From assembly GCA_001970955.1 (NCBI GenBank), contig MPUH01001246.1, forward strand, positions 1-20,359: a stretch of DNA of 20,359 nucleotides, read 5' to 3'. Position 1 is the first letter of the stretch; the number at the start of each line of letters is the position of its first letter. A program made the translations under genes and the position numbers. A model generated the notes under the pieces. It did no database searches. It saw only the letters and a list, made by a program, of their open reading frames with translations, and was not told the origin of the DNA. This document shows, piece after piece, positions 10,782-18,563 of the stretch. This DNA is from Stentor coeruleus. Its lineage: Eukaryota > Ciliophora > Heterotrichea > Heterotrichida > Stentoridae.

Positions 10782-13253
10782 ATGAAAGTTAATCCGATTA
10801 CTGTTTCTGTGATAAACTCAACTGGTTATAATGATCAAATACTATCAGAGTGCAATAAGAAGGAAGGTACAACATTGAATAGATTTTACACATCTCGAGA
10901 AGATGATTTAACAGTAATAGTTCGCCACGGTAATCGTTTACTTGTTCACTATTACCAAACTTGGCGTGTGCTATGGGAGGTTTTTATAACAATAACAGTT
11001 ATTTACCTATGCATTATCATTCCATTATTCACAGCCTTTTACCCATTATATCTAAATAACCCAGGTTTTATCACAATAGAAATCATTATCAGTATAATAT
11101 ATTTTTTTGATATCTTAGTAAACTTTAGAACAACTTATATTGACAATGTGACTTTAATGGAAGAGACTGACTTGACAAAAATCCTTAAAGACTATGGATT
11201 GTCTATAAGAATTATATTTGATGGTATAAGTTGTGTGCCATTTGAAATTTTTATAGTCCCAGAATTCGGTTTGCTAAGATTGTTGAAAATATACAAGTTT
11301 TTCAGACTTACAAATTTGATAACTGTGATGAGAATTCCACAGATTATCAAACTTATTATGAAGTTTTTGATAGTCCTTGGTTTTCTTATAATATTCATCC
11401 ATTTCACAGCTTGTGTGTTTTTTTTAATGATTGATAGGGATCATACTTGGATACCTCCTGAAGATTATCCATCAAACCAAACAGATTTTTTTCAAAGGAA
11501 TAAAAGTGAGAAATATTGGGCTTCAATTTATCATTCAGTGTATTTCATTACAGGGATCAAAAATGGAGGAGAGACAACTGAACAGATTATTTTTTTCTGC
11601 TTTTTTTATATTGTTGGTGCGGTTTTAACAGCGATTCTTTTAGGAAATATGACTTTTCTTATAAGAAATGCTCGTAGAGATGATACATTGTTTAATGAAA
11701 CTTATAGCACACTGAGCACTTCAATGAGGAATTTAAAACTACCTTCTTCACTTAGATATAAAATAACTGAATTTTTCACTGCAAATTATAATATTTTGAG
11801 GCATAATAGAGAGTATTTGAAATTTATAGAAAAACTCCCCCCTTCGTTGATAAAGAAAATTAATAAAAAAGCTCTTGCTACTATTATCGAAAAAAATAAC
11901 CTTTTCCAATCGTTTCCTAAGGTTTTGAAATTTGCCTTAATTAGGCTTCAATGCATATTTTATCAGCCTGGGATGCATATTTTGACTCAATTCGACAGAC
12001 CTTCTAACTTATATTTTATATCTAAAGGCCAATGCCATGTTGAGGTTGTTGATGAACAAAAAAAAATCCATTTAGTAAACCAATTAGATGAAGGTGATCA
12101 TTTTGGAGAAATAAGCATGTTATTTAATACAGAATGCACTGCTACTGTTTCAACAGTAAGTTACGCAAGCCTAGCATTTTTAAATCCAGAAAATTTTCAA
12201 GAAATGTTAGATGTTTTCCCTGATATTAAAAAAATATTACTAAACAAAATCTCTAAATACAAGGATCACTGGAGAGTTTTTATAAAAAATATGATTCGTC
12301 GGGTGCCTTATTTTTACAAATTAGATCAAAATTTACTAAGTTTAATTATGTACTCTCTCGAACAAGTCCGATATGAAAGTGGCGAGATATTTTTTGAAGA
12401 AGGAAAAAAAACTGATTCAATATTTTTCATTTTAGAAGGTGATGTTGAAGCTTTTACCTACATCCATGATCGAGCTGCTTCTTGTCTTGTAATAAGTAAA
12501 TCATCAATAGATACTGAGGATTCTTTAAACACAATGTTACTATTAACTCTAGCTTCAATTCCTATGGGATCTTGTATATTTCCAAATATTTTTCTTAGTC
12601 AAAGTGAGGCTATGATATCATTAAGAGCTCTAAGTCATGTTCATATGTTAAAACTTACAATGCCAACACTTGAACAACATTTAATAAATTATTTTTCTGC
12701 TTCAGAAAATATTCAAAAATATAGGGAAACACTTTTTTATTATGACAATTTAATTAATGAAAAAATCCCACTTCGGATTCCTTTGGATATAATCAAAAAT
12801 CATAAGTATTCTAATGGAATACCTAAAAAACAATGGAGAGTCTGTCAAAAATTCAAAAATGCTGTACTTAAGGTCATAAATACAAAGAGAAAACTTAGGG
12901 TAAAAAACGGTTTGATAACAAAAAGAATGGTAAAAAAACTTAAGGCTATGAAATTTGCTGAAAGTATCGGCAAAGTAGATTTAGTGAGACAGATAGCTAA
13001 TGATGAAGTATCTGAAGATATAGTTAAAATATTGCATTTAGTAGATGATGAAGAGATTGGCAATGAACTTCTAAGACAATTTGCCTTAAAGGCTAATGAA
13101 ACTTTTGTGGTTTCTGATTTTCTATCGGGTAGGATTAAGAGTTGTAGAAAGAAAGTTAGAAAACTCAAGTATAGTTATGAAGAAATAAGTCACTTAGCTA
13201 TGACAGTTGAAAAACTTTTGCTAGAAGCAATTAAGATTAGTAAAGCAGTTTAA
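10782..13253 (+). CDS. Cyclic nucleotide-binding-domain ion channel (CNG/HCN/KCNH superfamily) with two CNBDs
   Basis: Six-helix cation channel subunit of 823 aa. S1 is about residues 63-88, S2 97-115, S3 140-160, and S4 162-178 with spaced charges (RLLKIYKFFR). S5 is about 190-216, the pore loop 248-268 and S6 268-295, followed by a C-linker (296-385). The pore reads ITGIKNGGETTEQ and lacks the GYG filter of K+ channels. Its GET resembles the GET of CNG channels, but the loop appears one residue shorter. CNBD1 (about 390-490) keeps FGEISML, but the position that normally holds the phosphate-binding Arg (before TAT/TAS) is Cys452. CNBD2 (about 507-635) keeps the opening beta-roll pattern (SGEIFFEEG...SIFFILEGDVE) but has no phosphate-binding cassette. 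The basic C-terminus (about 680-730) and final helices may bind membrane or calmodulin. It likely sits in the ciliary or cell membrane. Ion selectivity and ligand dependence cannot be read from sequence. Confidence 0.95.
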   Translation: MKVNPITVSVINSTGYNDQILSECNKKEGTTLNRFYTSREDDLTVIVRHGNRLLVHYYQTWRVLWEVFITITVIYLCIIIPLFTAFYPLYLNNPGFITIEIIISIIYFFDILVNFRTTYIDNVTLMEETDLTKILKDYGLSIRIIFDGISCVPFEIFIVPEFGLLRLLKIYKFFRLTNLITVMRIPQIIKLIMKFLIVLGFLIIFIHFTACVFFLMIDRDHTWIPPEDYPSNQTDFFQRNKSEKYWASIYHSVYFITGIKNGGETTEQIIFFCFFYIVGAVLTAILLGNMTFLIRNARRDDTLFNETYSTLSTSMRNLKLPSSLRYKITEFFTANYNILRHNREYLKFIEKLPPSLIKKINKKALATIIEKNNLFQSFPKVLKFALIRLQCIFYQPGMHILTQFDRPSNLYFISKGQCHVEVVDEQKKIHLVNQLDEGDHFGEISMLFNTECTATVSTVSYASLAFLNPENFQEMLDVFPDIKKILLNKISKYKDHWRVFIKNMIRRVPYFYKLDQNLLSLIMYSLEQVRYESGEIFFEEGKKTDSIFFILEGDVEAFTYIHDRAASCLVISKSSIDTEDSLNTMLLLTLASIPMGSCIFPNIFLSQSEAMISLRALSHVHMLKLTMPTLEQHLINYFSASENIQKYRETLFYYDNLINEKIPLRIPLDIIKNHKYSNGIPKKQWRVCQKFKNAVLKVINTKRKLRVKNGLITKRMVKKLKAMKFAESIGKVDLVRQIANDEVSEDIVKILHLVDDEEIGNELLRQFALKANETFVVSDFLSGRIKSCRKKVRKLKYSYEEISHLAMTVEKLLLEAIKISKAV

Positions 13254-13493
13254 AAATTTCTATAATTTTTGTTTTTATTATTATAATTAAATATATGCTA
13301 TTAGATTTAAATTATAAAGAAGTAGATATACAAGGGCTAAAATAAATTAGAACTTTAAGACGCTAATTAAAATGAATTTCTAAGCTAAATTTCTTACTAA
13401 TAAAAGATTTTTTATCAAAATAGAAATTTATTTTCTAACTTATCTATAATCTCCCAGTAAAATACAAAATAATACATATAAATTTATACTTAA
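13254..13493. other. Convergent 3' intergenic region
   Basis: 240 bp between the converging 3' ends of the channel gene and the 244-aa gene. It is AT-rich, and no terminator-like hairpin or gene was seen. Confidence 0.5.
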
Positions 13494-14228
13494 CTATTCA
13501 AGTATCATAACATTTCTTAAAGGTGGTTTGACAATATTTCTAGCGAATTTCAATGCGCGGGTTCGCGAATTTTCTTCTTCTTTATTATCCATAAAACTCT
13601 TAACTGGAAGAAAAGGAAGTTTAGCAGCATTAAGATAATAAACATTTTTCCCATAAGACAATCTTTTCTTTATTAATTTTTTTTTCTGTATCCACTCATT
13701 TGTACCAATATTAGGTCCAAGTCCACCTAATTCATAATAAGTTTTTATTTTTATTGCATGATAATCTTTTATTGTATAAGGTGTAAATTCTTTTTTTGTT
13801 TGATTTTCATATGATTTATTTAAATGATTTGAATTAGATTTAGATATTTGAGGTTTAAATATCATCGAAGTAAGTGGTTGATTTTGATTTCGCTTGGTGA
13901 TTATAGGTGAGATAGAATTATGAGGCATTATAGATCTTATTAAGAATGGAAATATTTTATTTTTATATTTGGAAGAATGTTTATGAGGAACTTCTGAGTT
14001 ATTTGAATAGTTGATTAGAGAATTGTTAGAACAATTTGGAATTTTAATCGATTCTGAAGGAGGTGATTGTGATTTTATTTTATAATTGCCTGAGTTTTGT
14101 ATAATATTACTGTGAATTTGTCCATTTAAGGGGCGAAGTATTGCATTTTCAGGATCAACTGTTAGAGAGCCAGTAACAGAAATTGTACTGGATTTGTTTT
14201 TGAACCGTTCGTGGAAATTAGAACCCAT
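13494..14228 (-). CDS. Basic Ser/Asn-rich protein with LGGLGP motif, possibly ciliary JHY-like (244 aa)
   Basis: Intronless frame from ATG at 14228 to TAG at 13496-13494. Residues 1-145 are Ser/Asn/Lys-rich and likely disordered, with no signal peptide or membrane segment. The C-terminal part is more ordered. Residues about 149-200 read FTPYTIKDYHAIKIK, then YYELGGLGPNIG, then a Lys-rich helix ending with YGKNVYYLN. From memory, a Y-T-L-x-D-Y-K ... L-G-G-L-G-P arrangement followed by a charged helix occurs in JHY (C11orf63)-type ciliary proteins, which act in ciliogenesis and axoneme stability. That link is tentative and rests on a short motif. Otherwise it is an unrecognised protein. A cilium-type pseudogene lies about 0.7 kb away, but this is not evidence of a shared function. 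Confidence 0.7.
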   Translation of the reverse strand: MGSNFHERFKNKSSTISVTGSLTVDPENAILRPLNGQIHSNIIQNSGNYKIKSQSPPSESIKIPNCSNNSLINYSNNSEVPHKHSSKYKNKIFPFLIRSIMPHNSISPIITKRNQNQPLTSMIFKPQISKSNSNHLNKSYENQTKKEFTPYTIKDYHAIKIKTYYELGGLGPNIGTNEWIQKKKLIKKRLSYGKNVYYLNAAKLPFLPVKSFMDNKEEENSRTRALKFARNIVKPPLRNVMILE

Positions 14229-14383
14229 TATTCAAAAATATATAATCAATGTTATTATATGATTAAAATAATTCATATGAAATAAGGTGTATTATAAAGA
14301 AATGATGATTTTATTTTAAATCAATATAGAAGTTAATAGACTATGTGAATTAAAATCTGCAGTTAAAAATATAAAAAATAGTA

Positions 14384-14518
14384 TTATATTTTATTAAAAA
14401 TCCCTCGAACGCAGATTATAGTGAAATTATATTTAGAGCATTTGACAATAAAATCTTCAAGTATAATTTTTTTCGGGCATTCTACATTATTAATTGTCTG
14501 ACACAGTTTTGATATCAG
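14384..14518 (-). pseudogene. Partial duplicate of the 3' end of the adjacent 73-aa gene, without a start
   Basis: Open from just after an in-frame TAG (14521-14519) to TAA (14386-14384), with no ATG. It contains the repeat-encoded segment CQTINNVECPKKIILEDF and continues with a different tail (YNFTIICVRGIFNKI). It shares its reading frame usage with the neighbouring 73-aa gene. It is probably a broken tandem copy. Use as an alternative last exon is possible in principle, but I found no convincing splice sites. Confidence 0.55.
14429..14503. repeat. 75-bp direct repeat, copy 1
   Basis: Matches 14558-14632 over 75 bp with one mismatch (14499 T against A), and the copies are offset by 129 bp. 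On the minus strand the repeat encodes the Cys-containing segment ending in FIVKCSKY. Confidence 0.95.
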
Positions 14519-14545
14519 CTATTTAATGAAAAAAAAAACAGATTA

Positions 14546-14767
14546 TTATATTTTTAAATATTTAGAGCATTTGACAATAAAATCTTCAAGTATAATTTTT
14601 TTCGGGCATTCTACATTATTAATTGTCAGACAGATAAACTTTATTATTGAATTCAATGACCAGGATTCCTTTTCGAAAAAAATAGTATGTTGATCAGGGC
14701 TAGGATATGACTCATAGCAAGAAAGCTTTGAATATAGTAATATTGTTGATAAAATACTAAGATTCAT
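14546..14767 (-). CDS. Small, possibly secreted Cys-containing protein (73 aa), unrecognised
   Basis: ATG at 14767, TAA at 14548-14546. The N-terminus MNLSILSTILLYSKLSC is a plausible though short signal peptide. The mature part has four Cys (17, 46, 54, 67), suggesting a disulfide-linked small secreted protein if Cys17 is retained. The last third lies within a 75-bp direct repeat whose other copy sits just downstream in the same orientation. I recognise no family. Given the surrounding gene debris, this may itself be a fragment of a longer decayed gene. The signal-like start, Cys pattern and duplication of its coding end are the only arguments for a real gene. Confidence 0.45.
   Translation of the reverse strand: MNLSILSTILLYSKLSCYESYPSPDQHTIFFEKESWSLNSIIKFICLTINNVECPKKIILEDFIVKCSKYLKI
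14558..14632. repeat. 75-bp direct repeat, copy 2
   Basis: Second copy of the 75-bp direct repeat. It lies inside the 3' end of the 73-aa ORF and supplies its last ~25 residues. Confidence 0.95.
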
Positions 14768-14955
14768 TAAGAAAAATTAGTAATAAGCTCAGATTTGATA
14801 TATGATTAAATTAAAAAATTATATATATTTGATTTTCTAGTTCAATTCTCTTTATACTAAACCTAAAACAATTAAAATTCAAATACTTAAGCGATTATTT
14901 TTTCTAGGACTTATTCAATAATCAAAAGATAAACTATAAGTTAAAAATTAATAAT
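14768..14955. other. Short AT-rich spacer
   Basis: About 190 bp between the 73-aa ORF and the EFHC-type pseudogene, with no recognisable content. Confidence 0.4.
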
Positions 14956-15968
14956 CTAGTTAATAGATCTTAATAGATTGCAAGCTTCTTCGATATTTAT
15001 AATAAATTTACCTTTATTCTATTTTCTGAGTAATGATGCTTCTTCTTGGTAAGTAAATTACACAGTCAACTTTTCAATGGATTCCAAAAATGTCTTAAAG
15101 GGTATATTTTTACCTAAAACTCATCAATGCTCTTCAAATTACTCACTAAAACTTCTGCTCTTCCGAAACTCATAATTTTCTTCAATATTGTCTGATAACT
15201 TGCTTGAAGGGAACTGGCTTGGTTTATCTTCCATATATTTAAATATGTATTCATCATAGTTAGTCAATAAAAACCTATGATTCTGTAAAATTACAGTATT
15301 TCCTATTAAAAATCCAGTACTCACATAATATCTCTGAGTATAAGGGTTTTTAAACTTCCTCCTTTCTAAGAACTTTCCCCCAATTATGTCAGAATTTCTT
15401 TTAACTAAATCAAATATTTTGATTAAATCATCGCTAGGGTAATAACAGAGTAAAAACTTCCTTATTTCATCTTCATAAGTTGAACTGATAAGTTTACATT
15501 CAAATTTTAAGACAAAATGATCATTATCAAATATCTTTTATGTGCCAGGTTTAGGGCATTTGGTATCAATTTAAGGATGTTTTCTATTGAATCTTTTTCA
15601 GTCCCATACCCATTATGAGGAGGTATTGGATTTGATGATAGATAATTTTCTTTTGAACTTGAAGAATCTTTTTGTTCTATTCCTAAATTTTATTATACCA
15701 GCTCTTAGTATAATAATCACAGTCATAAATTTGTAAGTCTTTAGCATACATTTTAACGCTATTTCCGATAAGCAAGTCTATATAATTGTAATAATCTTCT
15801 TGTCTAAGTTGAAAGTGCAGGGCAAGGCGTCAGAATTGTTTTTTTTTTAGGAACTTTCATTCTTCTAAGCATAATTGAAAATGTTTCATTCTCAGTATTG
15901 ACCTGTTTGAGTTCTTAAACTTCAATAATGTTATCTGCTAAGTAATAATTCATTTTATAAAATTTTAG
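14956..15968 (-). pseudogene. Decayed EFHC1/Rib72-type DM10-domain axonemal protein
   Basis: Reading the minus strand and switching frame where needed gives the order of an EFHC/Rib72 protein, an inner-junction/A-tubule microtubule inner protein of cilia. A second-type DM10 domain comes first (about 15968-15690: NYYLADNIIEV, RRMKVPK, DLLIGNSVKMY, DCDYY). The characteristic linker follows (PIPPHNGYGTEKDS, about 15640-15580). A third-type DM10 domain is next (about 15537-15180: IIGGKFLERRKF, FLIGNTVILQNHRF, DEYIFKYME), then QFPSSKLS and a C-terminal EF-hand-like stretch. Lesions are in-frame TAA at 15915-15917, a frameshift at the A10 run (15839-15848 on +), TGA at 15830-15832, and frameshifts near 15684-15692 and 15555-15562. 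Further stops are TAA 15538-15540, TAA 15139-15141, two TGA 15121-15126, TAA 15058-15060 and TAG 15019-15021. The first DM10 domain is not recognisable. A functional paralogue presumably lies elsewhere. Confidence 0.85.
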
Positions 15969-16521
15969 TCCCCTATTTATAAGATTAAAACAGTTTTTTT
16001 TTTAATTACAAGATTTTATCCACTATAATGTCTATTCATGAAAATAAATTATAATATCCTTTATGCAATTTTATGCTTTAAAATTTTTTTGGTTAATATT
16101 GGCAGTGATCCATATTAAAATAGTTAGTATTCAAGTTTTAGAATGTCAGCTATTTTAAATAGATATGAGCTTCTGATTACTAATTGGATTAATAATAAAT
16201 ATTGTAGTATGCAAAAAAAAACATAGTCATCTATATGAGGCTTAGAAATTTTGATAGAACTTGTAAAATTCAAAAAAGTTTAGAAGATGAGAATATATTA
16301 AAGCTTTTAACCTTATTCAAAAATTTATCAAGGTCTCTAAATTTTATAACTTAGCTACACTTGATTATATCCATAATACAAAAGGAAATTCTGTATGCCT
16401 GAATAAAACTAAGATTATTCATGATTGTAATCTAAATATAAGAATATTTTCCAATAAATTATCTAATTATCTTTAAACAAACAAAAAAAAGTTTATATTC
16501 TTGAAATTATTTCTAACTTTA
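15969..16521. other. Gene-free stretch, possibly the eroded 5' part of the EFHC-type pseudogene
   Basis: About 550 bp upstream of the recognisable pseudogene and downstream of eIF1. An EFHC protein would need a first DM10 domain here. Minus-strand reading gives only a doubtful hint (TIFIINPISNQKLIS near 16180-16220). I would not call a domain. No RNA gene was seen. Confidence 0.4.
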
Positions 16522-16851
16522 TTAAGTACCATGAACTTTAACACAGTTTTCAGGAACTATGTATTCTTCTTTCAGAAACTTCTCAACTTCTTTTCTATTA
16601 TCTCCTGTCAACTGAATAATTTTTTCTTCTGTTTCTGGGTTTATAACTATGGTACCATTGCAAGAGAAAGCTTTCTTGAAGTATTTAAGAACTTTTTTCA
16701 TGTCTATATCCGCAGGCATTCCTTCAATCAAAGTAAGACACTTTCTTTTATTACGTTTTTGTATCCTAACGTGAACATAATTAGTGGTATTTGTTGTTTC
16801 TTCAAGATCATCTACGATACTATTCCCGAATGACATCAAATTATCCACCAT
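16522..16851 (-). CDS. eIF1: Translation initiation factor eIF1 (SUI1)
   Basis: 109 aa, the usual length of eukaryotic eIF1. After a short variable N-terminus (1-24) the whole SUI1 fold aligns with eIF1 from memory. It has YVHVRIQKRNKRKCLT (strand 1 and basic loop), an acidic stretch with KVLKYFKKAFSCNGTI, then the hallmark IIQLTGDNRKEVEKFL, and the end VKVHGT close to the KVHGF of the human protein. eIF1 binds the 40S subunit near the P site, keeps the scanning pre-initiation complex open, and enforces AUG selection. The ATG at 16851 is the only start giving full length, and TAA ends the frame. It is a single-copy housekeeping gene in most genomes and is not functionally linked to its neighbours. 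Confidence 0.97.
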   Translation of the reverse strand: MVDNLMSFGNSIVDDLEETTNTTNYVHVRIQKRNKRKCLTLIEGMPADIDMKKVLKYFKKAFSCNGTIVINPETEEKIIQLTGDNRKEVEKFLKEEYIVPENCVKVHGT

Positions 16852-17241
16852 ATTATTTATAATCGTCTATAAGTTTTATCTAATAATATTTAGACATAAA
16901 AATAAGATAGAAAAAGAATTAAGTCTTCGGGTATTATAAAATTATTAAATATCCTCCTTATCAAATAAGTTCTTTAAATATGTTTATTGATTGGAAAAAT
17001 TTCTAAACCATTAGCCATGTCTGCCTATGCATATTTTATATAACTAAGCTCCCTTAATGCATATATTTTAAAAATAAACCTTATTTGATGCATATCTACA
17101 CTGAAAGTTTAAAAAATCATGTAATTCGAATCAAGAAATATTATCATTTTATTCAATATCAAGTTAAAATTAATTATTCATCATTTGCTTCAATCTTCAA
17201 ATTTAGTAAACTGTTTTTACTTAAACTTATATTAAACTAAA
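16852..17241. other. Intergenic spacer between eIF1 and the CAP-domain gene
   Basis: 390 bp of AT-rich sequence upstream of eIF1 and downstream of the CAP gene, both on the minus strand. It should carry the eIF1 promoter. A loose motif (TTATnTGATGCATAT / CTTAATGCATATAT, about 17040-17095) recurs but is too weak to call. Confidence 0.4.
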
Positions 17242-18015
17242 TTACTCTCCCTTAGGTGTGAGTATTTCCTCAGTGATCTGAATAGTCCCATCATGCATTT
17301 CCCAGTATTTTTTAGCTTTACGAACACTAACACCATTTTCTGTTTCTACCCTAACTTCACATGTAAGTTTGACTGCACCATCAAGCCAATTAGATACTTC
17401 TGGATTACTAGGAACTTTACTTTCACTAATTGACTCAGGTTCAATATCATCATTATCATCATAACTCACAGCAAAAAGTACACAAGCAACAGTTTTAAAT
17501 TCACTATGAGGTGATGCTCCTACACCTACCTTTGAATAATTTGGATTTAATAACGCTTTACGATGAGGTCTTGTTGTTAACCCATCATCAACTAAAAGAC
17601 TCATAACAACTTCAAAACCACTAACAGATCCATAATCAAGAGCTTCAGCAATACTCTCACTCCATTTACCATTTCTTTCAATACGTTGTTGAAGTGTTGT
17701 CTCTTTACTTCCTATATGACCTACAATCCCTAAAGGACCTGTATCATTACAATGACTCAAAGCTGCTATTGAAAGACCTTCAGACCATTGAAGAGGAGGT
17801 AAACTTTCTATGTTTTCAAGTTCCTCATGAGCTTCTTTTACTGCTTTTAGACCTTCACGAGTTAAAACTGGCACTGTTCCAGGACGATGTCTGGCGTTGT
17901 TAGTCTTGTAATTATCAAATTCTTGCTCTATTTTTTTCGCGAAATACTTTGGGTTTTCGCGAAGTTGGTTGATTTCGTCATAGATCTCTTGAATAAATTC
18001 TTGAAATGTGGACAT
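17242..18015 (-). CDS. CAP/SCP (PR-1-like) domain protein without signal peptide (257 aa)
   Basis: Residues about 8-185 form a CAP (SCP/TAPS) domain. Helix 1 is IYDEINQLRENPKYFAKKIE, PPLQWSEGLSIAALSHCND matches the LxWdxxLxxxAqxha region, and GHIG supplies His100. KWSESIAE supplies Glu120 at the place of the usual GEN-I motif. RPHRKALLNPNYSKVGVG gives His151 and the hallmark HRxxLLNPxxxxVGVG. A ~70-residue acidic linker and extension (185-257) follow, with WLDGAVKLTCEVRVE. CAP proteins are mostly secreted, but this one begins MSTFQEFIQE with no signal peptide, as in a cytosolic subset found in protists. Metal-binding His/Glu positions appear kept, although their role is unclear in the family as a whole. 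It has few Cys (89, 178, 219), consistent with a non-secreted protein. Substrate and process are unknown. Confidence 0.9.
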   Translation of the reverse strand: MSTFQEFIQEIYDEINQLRENPKYFAKKIEQEFDNYKTNNARHRPGTVPVLTREGLKAVKEAHEELENIESLPPLQWSEGLSIAALSHCNDTGPLGIVGHIGSKETTLQQRIERNGKWSESIAEALDYGSVSGFEVVMSLLVDDGLTTRPHRKALLNPNYSKVGVGASPHSEFKTVACVLFAVSYDDNDDIEPESISESKVPSNPEVSNWLDGAVKLTCEVRVETENGVSVRKAKKYWEMHDGTIQITEEILTPKGE

Positions 18016-18563
18016 TATAAACCCAAAAATTTAAATTTCATCTTTAAAGCAGGAGGAATGATAAAGAATAATTAGAAATTTAAAACTTTTTTCCTTTGGG
18101 ATATTTATTTTATGTTAGGTCCGATATATTTTGAATAACAGAAATAATTTGAAAACCAAGAAATAAAAATTAACGCTTTTTGTTTTTTATTAGATTGTAA
18201 GAATTTTTTAATAATTAAACTTAAAAGTGAACTAAAATCGGTAATTTATTGTGGTTTTATCTAATAAATCTTGCATTGATATCTGAAAAAATATTTTATA
18301 TGAATAAACTTACGAAGAATAAATGGGAGTATTTTCTATTGAAAAAATGATGTTCTTTTGCATTGTAAAATATATTAGTTTTATGGAAAATTTCAATACT
18401 TTATAAAGCTGATAAATCACTCATACTTCAATTTAATCGCTAACTTCTTTATTTTGTTTATTTTTTTAATAGAGTAAATAACTTTCCTTGCTTTTAACAA
18501 AATCAATAACTTTATACTCACACTTAATTTATAAATCAACATTCAACACAACAGCTTCCTTTT
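18016..18563. other. AT-rich stretch, no clear gene
   Basis: About 550 bp upstream of the CAP gene, presumably containing its promoter. Minus-strand frames may continue the remnant described at 18564-18774, but nothing is recognisable. Confidence 0.4.

Noticed and set aside
11532..11560. An intron within the channel pore that would explain the missing GYG
   Set aside because: The frame is continuous, flanking S5/S6 lengths are normal, and no GT...AG segment of 15-16 nt is present there.
12845..13168. Antisense open frame under the 3' end of the channel gene
   Set aside because: It lies wholly within a strongly supported CDS and its product is a low-complexity Leu/Ser/Phe translation, so it is a shadow.
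14429..14632. Direct repeats as terminal repeats of a mobile element
   Set aside because: Only 54 bp separate the copies, there is no transposase or target-site duplication, and the repeat encodes part of the adjacent protein.
15683..15698. A 16-nt heterotrich-like intron (GTATAATAAAATTTAG on the minus strand) in the EFHC-type locus
   Set aside because: Removing it does not restore the downstream frame that encodes the NGYGTEKDS linker. Such AT-rich GT...AG strings occur by chance here.
15903..15920. An 18-nt GT...AG segment that would remove the first in-frame TAA of the EFHC-type locus
   Set aside because: The unspliced length matches the usual DM10 spacing between the DDTIE-like and LRR-like parts, so the segment is coding sequence with a stop mutation.
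14956..15968. Reassigned genetic code for the whole organism
   Set aside because: The intact genes, including one of 2142 codons, have no in-frame TAA/TAG/TGA, use CAA/CAG/TGG, and end at TAA or TAG.
16501..16833. Plus-strand open frame opposite eIF1
   Set aside because: It overlaps the clear eIF1 gene almost completely, and the Phe-rich product is the reverse of the Lys/Glu-rich coding strand.
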